From Owenia fusiformis (taxonomy: Eukaryota; Annelida; Polychaeta; Sabellida; Oweniidae), in the NCBI GenBank assembly GCA_903813345.2, contig CAIIXF020000001.1, positions 29,069,915 to 29,129,914 of the forward strand: DNA of 60,000 nucleotides. The letters run 5' to 3'. Under the pieces are notes generated by a model. The model did no database searches. It was not told the origin of the DNA and saw only the letters and a program-made list of their open reading frames with translations. Positions 47,901-53,900 of this stretch are shown one piece after another. The translations under genes and the position numbers were made by a program. Numbering within the stretch: the stretch's first letter is position 1; every line of letters starts with the position of its first letter.

Positions 47901-50900
47901 TAAAAGTAAATGAGAATATTTTTAACCCCTTTTCATCTAAAATTTTGCTCTGAATACAAACAGTAATTATACACGAACACCATTACACAGGTAAAACTCA
48001 TCTTAACCCTATTATAAAAAAAATTCCATTTTTACCTAATTGTATTCAATTCTAATTCTAAGTTTCTATGTTGTTAAAATTTCCTCTTCTATTTTTTAGA
48101 CCAGAGTTATCTATCATTAAATGAAAGTCACTTATATACTGTCCAAGACCACACCTATGTGTCATTAAATGAAAATTACAAAGACCAGAGTTACTTACGC
48201 AAAGCTGTATAAAACAATGGTTGTTGTATGCAGGTAAGTAACATTCTTCTGCACAGGTTCCCAGGAAAAATGTCCATCATTCCAGTTATTAAACCTAGCA
48301 TGGAAATTTGTTGGCATCAATGGTTTCCCTGAAAAAGATAATGTAAGAAAATGTTGTTAAGCAATAAAATAAATATAAGTGGCTGTATATAGCTAGTAGA
48401 TTAAAAGATGTCATATGAACAACAATGTATCAGAATTAGTGAATACAAAAAGAAACTGAAACTATCAAATTCCTGGACAAAATTTGATATATGTGACATC
48501 TTTTGAGTGAAGTTGTATTTTTATAACTGTATTAGGTTATTAAGCATAAAAGGGGTCTCAAATAAAACTGCTGTAAGTGATCTGGGAAGCACACTATCAG
48601 ATGCTTATCCAAAATGGCAAGAAAATTTTAATCATGATTAAAAAAAGTTGATTAAACTAGCTTAAGTGTGTCACAAATAATTTAATTTATCAATGCCAGC
48701 ACTATTTAATCATAAGTGCACAATATTGCAAATAACAAGCCAATTTACACGTTTGATTCATTCATTTTCAGAAATAACCTCTTCAGGTTTTAAATGTAAA
48801 TGTCACTAGGTTTGATTTACTTGAAAAGCATTAGATTTATTTAACATAATCAAACAAATGTTGGTATATGTAAATAAAAACGTTTTTGAACAAAGTCTAT
48901 GTCAGGCTGTTAAATGAGCATACATTATATCTTATCTTATCATTTGTGTCACCATCCCTTATTGTAAATTATTTTTATAGGAGTCTCACGCCCGGTGATC
49001 GTAGAATTGGGACGGAGGGGGGGAGCAGGCAATTTCTGCTAGAAATTTCAACAAATCTGGAAGATTTATTTTTTAAAGAAGAAGTTTACTATTGAATTGC
49101 TAAATAAATAGGCTCACGGTATTGTAAAATATGTTAGGTATTCTAGGATTATTTTTCAACCGATACTCTTTTAAGATATAAGATCTATTAAAAAAGGCGC
49201 AACGCACCAACGTGCAAAAGTCAATGTTGTTGCTATAAATGAAGCAACAATGGTGTACATGACCTGTAATAAATACTTGTAAGTGACATTATCGTCACAA
49301 AATTAATGTTATTGCTGACTTTGTAAAATAAGTTTCCATAGGTGAAATAAAAAATAATCGAAAATAATTTTGGGACGGAGGGGGGAGCAATATGTACTAA
49401 GACATGATACATATTGCTCCCCCCCTCCGTCCCATAATTATTTTTGATTATTTTTTATTTTACTTATTGAAACTTATTTTTCTTAAATTCAGCAAGGGCA
49501 TTAATTTAGTTATGATATCGTCACTTACAAGTATTTAATACAGGTCGTGTAGACAATTGTTGCTTGATTTATAGCTAAAACGTTGATTTGTGTCTGTTGG
49601 TTGCCTCGCGCCTTTTTTAATAGATCTCATATCTTAGATGCCTATCGTTTCAGAAAAAATCCCAGAAGACCTAACATATTTTACCATACCGTGCGCCTAT
49701 CAATTCAGCAATTCAATAGTAAACTTTTTCTTGAAAAAATAAATCTCTCAGATTTGTTGAATTTTCTTGCAGAAATTGCCTGCTCCCCCCCTCCGTCCCA
49801 TTTTCACGATCACCGGGCGTGAGTCTACAATGAACAATTTATTCCTTAAATACATGTGTAGGCTATAAATTAATTCTATTTCTGTTGAACACTCCACTCA
49901 GGTTAATATGTCGTCCTATGAGAATAAAAATGTCCCAACTCACATTTTTGTAAAACTGAGAAATCAATTTTTGAAAGTTTAGACATCTGTAACTTCAATA
50001 GTATCTATCTGACATATATGTAAAACTGTTTTTGAGCATATTAAAAATGGAGATACATGTAGGACAATTCGATTCCGAATTTTTCATAACATTAAAAGAT
50101 TAAAGCTGAGCTATGTCCATTTTGCTATGTATTTTCAATGGTCACAAATTTCTCTATTCAATTTTTCAAAAATAAATTCAAATCACAGTCTAAAATTGTA
50201 ATATAATAATTCCTAGTCACATGGTGTAATTCGAACAATTTGATTCATTAAAATGGTACATAGAACAATGTTAAATTGTATTTTTGAATTTTCTATGGAG
50301 TTAGGACAATTTGACACCGAAAAGCAGGCTATTGAGAGGAGGTAACGGTAAGGGAATATCACAGGAGGAAAGAGGGTGATTTAAATAGTGAAAATCTGTG
50401 AAATTTTCAATTTCACATTTACTCCAATATAGCTAAATATATACTAGTAATGAAGAATATGGATTGCAGTGACTCTGCCTCTGATCTGACCTCTGACACT
50501 AAGTTCAAGTTCGCAAGTATCAATTAATTACTTTAAAATGTAATCTCTAACAATCAAAACAAGAACACAAATGTGTACAAAATGTCCCCACCTATGGGTG
50601 ATCCTGTCAAATGGTTATCCTAAAAATGAGTAGACAAGACTTTACCGACACAATTTGATGACGGAAAATCCAAAATGGCCACCTTAAAATTTACCTAGAA
50701 TGCCAAAAAATTAATCAGATCTAGATTTTCATACTAAGAATCATCCCTGAAAATTTGAAATTGATCTACAAAACGGTTCACCTAAAAACGCGTAGACAAG
50801 ACTTTACGGGCAGGATTTTAAGACGGAAAATCCAAAATGGCTGCCTTGGCATTTATCCAGAATGCCAAAAAACTAATCAGATCTAGATTTTCATACTAAG

Positions 50901-53900
50901 AATCATCCCTGAAAATTTGAAATTGATCTACAAAACGGTTCACCTAAAAACGCATAGACAAGACTTTACGATCTAGATTTTCATACTAAGAATCATCCCT
51001 GAAAATTTGAAATTGATCTACAGAACTGTTCACCTGGAAATGCGTAGACAAGACTTTACAGACAATATTTTAGGACGGAAAATCCAAAATGGCTGCCTTG
51101 ACAATTACCCAGAATGCCAAAAAACTAATCAGTTGTACATTTTCATATTAAGGATCATCCCTGAAAAATTGAAATTGATCTACCAAACAGTTCACCTGAA
51201 AACGCATAGACAAGACTTTACAGACAAGATTTTAGGACGGAAAATCCAAAATGGCTGCCTTGACATTTACCCAGAATGCCAAAAAACTAATCAGATCTAG
51301 ATTTTTATACTAAGAATCATCCCTGAAAATCAAGAATTGATCCACCAAACGGTTCACCTGAAAACACGTAGACAAGACTCCACAGACAAGATTTTAGGAC
51401 GGAAAAATCCAAAATGGCTGACAATAAAAAAGTGATCATGAGTTTTTGCTGATTTCTTTTTACAAAATTATCACAAACAAATACTGTTAACAACAACATA
51501 GGCTTTAACAACAAAGTACATCTGAAATTATTTATAAAGCTACTAAATAGTTAGAATATGAAAACTCAAAAACACCATTCAATATGATACAAAGTATTAT
51601 CGTGCGCTAACTTTTCTTAAGACATTCAAAATGGCTGACATGACTGAGCTAACAGGTCCAAAACCTAATCAGATCTAGAATGAAGTGAGCTGAACAAGAT
51701 TTTAAAGTTTTAAAAGCAACTGTGAAGCCGTTTTTCTTAAAGTTTGCAGACAAGGATTTTAGCATTTGACTTCAAAATGGCCGACAGGAAGTAGGTATCG
51801 AGTTAATTTTTTTTATCCACATCTGTATGCACTCATAAGTTATCCCTGAAAATTTGAAGGTGATATCTGTAGCGGTTTTGGAGAAAACTCCCGGACGTAC
51901 GGACGGACAGACGGACGGACGGACAGACAGACGGACAGACAGACGGACGGACGCGCCTAGGCCGACAATATGGCCCCACACTATGTGGTGGGGACATAAC
52001 AATATGCTTTTCATAAGTTTCAAAAACAAATATCACCATGAAAACAACAAGGCACAGACGTGAACAATATCGTACCTAAAACACAGCATTGTGGTCTTGT
52101 TGACCAAGAAAGCAAGATGGCCGCAGAAAAGTTAATCAGCTCTAGAACTTATCACTGTGTGACATATGTAAAAATTTGAACGGTTTGGCTGGAAACCTGT
52201 AGACAAGTCTTGAAAGTGAAGATTCTAGGACGGAAAATCCAAAATGGCCACCTTAAAATTTACCCAGAATGCCCAAAAACCAATCAGTTCTTGACGTTGA
52301 TATGTAGAAACATCCCTGAAAATTTCAGATGAATCCCTCAAATGGTTTGGCTGAAAATCTGTAGACAAGTCTTGAAAGTGAAGATTTTAGGACAGAAAAT
52401 CCAAAATGGCCACCTTAAAATTTAATTAACCAGAATGCCCAAAAACTAATCAGTTCTTGACGTTGATATGTAGAAACATCCCTGAAAATTTCAGATGAAT
52501 CCCTCAAAAGGTTTGGCTGGAAACCTGTAGACAAGTCTTGAAAGTAAAGATTTTAGGACGGAAAATCCAAAATAGCCACCTTAAAATTTACCCAGAATGC
52601 CCAAAAACTAATCAGTTCTTGACGTTGATATGTAGAAACATCCCTGAAAATTTCAGATGAATCCCTCAAATGGTTTGGCTGAAAACCTGTAGACAAGTCT
52701 TGAAAGTGAAGATTTTAGGACGGAAAATCCAAAATGGCCACCTTAAAATTTACCCAGAATGCCCAAAAACTAATCAGTTCTTGACGTTGATATGTAGAAA
52801 CATCCCTGAAAATTCCAGATGAATCCCTCAAATGGTTTGGCTGGAAACCTGTAGACAAGTCTTGAAAATGAAGATTTTAGGACGGAAAATCCAAAATGGC
52901 CACCTTAAGATTTACCCAGAATGCCCAAAAATTAATCAGTTCTTGACGTTGATATCACGCCCGGTGATCATGAATATGGGACGGAGGGGGGAGCAGGCAA
53001 TTTCTGCTAGGAAATTCAACAAATCTGGAAGATTTATTTTTTCAAGAAAAAGTTTACTATTGAATTGCTAAATGGATAGGCGCATGGTATGGTAGAATAT
53101 GTTAGGTTTTCTGGGATTTTTTCTGAAACGATACGCATCTAAGGTATGAGATCTATTAAAAAAGGCGCAAGGCCATCAACAGGCACAAATCAACGTTTTT
53201 GCTATAAATCAAGCAACAATGGTCTGGACGACCTGTAATAAATACTTGTAAGTGATGTTATCATAACTAAATTAATGTCATTGCTGAATTGATAAAATAA
53301 GTTTCCATGTGTGAAATAAAAAATAATCGAAAATAATGAATTTGGGACGGAGGGGGGAGGGGACGGAGGGGGGGAGCAATATGTATATAAGACATGATTA
53401 GAGATGTTTCGCGACTTTAAGTCCTTTTACTCCAAATGTCCCCATTTTTCAGTCTCCAGGGGTATATCATCCAGTTTCTTACTAAGTTAATGAGTTCATT
53501 TTTCAAATACAAGAATTCGTGTGAAGTTGTTTCACTTTATAGAATTATTACTCCGCCCCTCCGTCCCCTCCCCTCCCTCCGTCCCATTTTAATTATTTTC
53601 GATTATCTTTTATTTACGTATGGAAACTTATTTTATAAATTCAGCAATGACATTAATTTAGTTATGATAACATCACTTACAATTTATTTATTACAGGTCG
53701 TGTAGTCCATTGTTGCTTGATTTATAGCAAAAACTTTGACTTTTGAACGTTGGTTGCGTTGCGCCTTTTTTAATAGATCTTATATCTTAAAAGAGTATCG
53801 GTTGAAAAATAATCCTAGAATACCTAACATATTTTATCATACCGTGCGCTTATTCAATTTGCAATTCAATCGTAAACTCTGTCTTGAAAAAATAATTTTA

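Noticed and set aside
48987-49040. V(D)J-type recombination signal at the CAC-ended element
   Set aside because: A CAC start and 5-bp duplication are present, but no nonamer-like A-rich motif is seen at 12- or 23-bp spacing.
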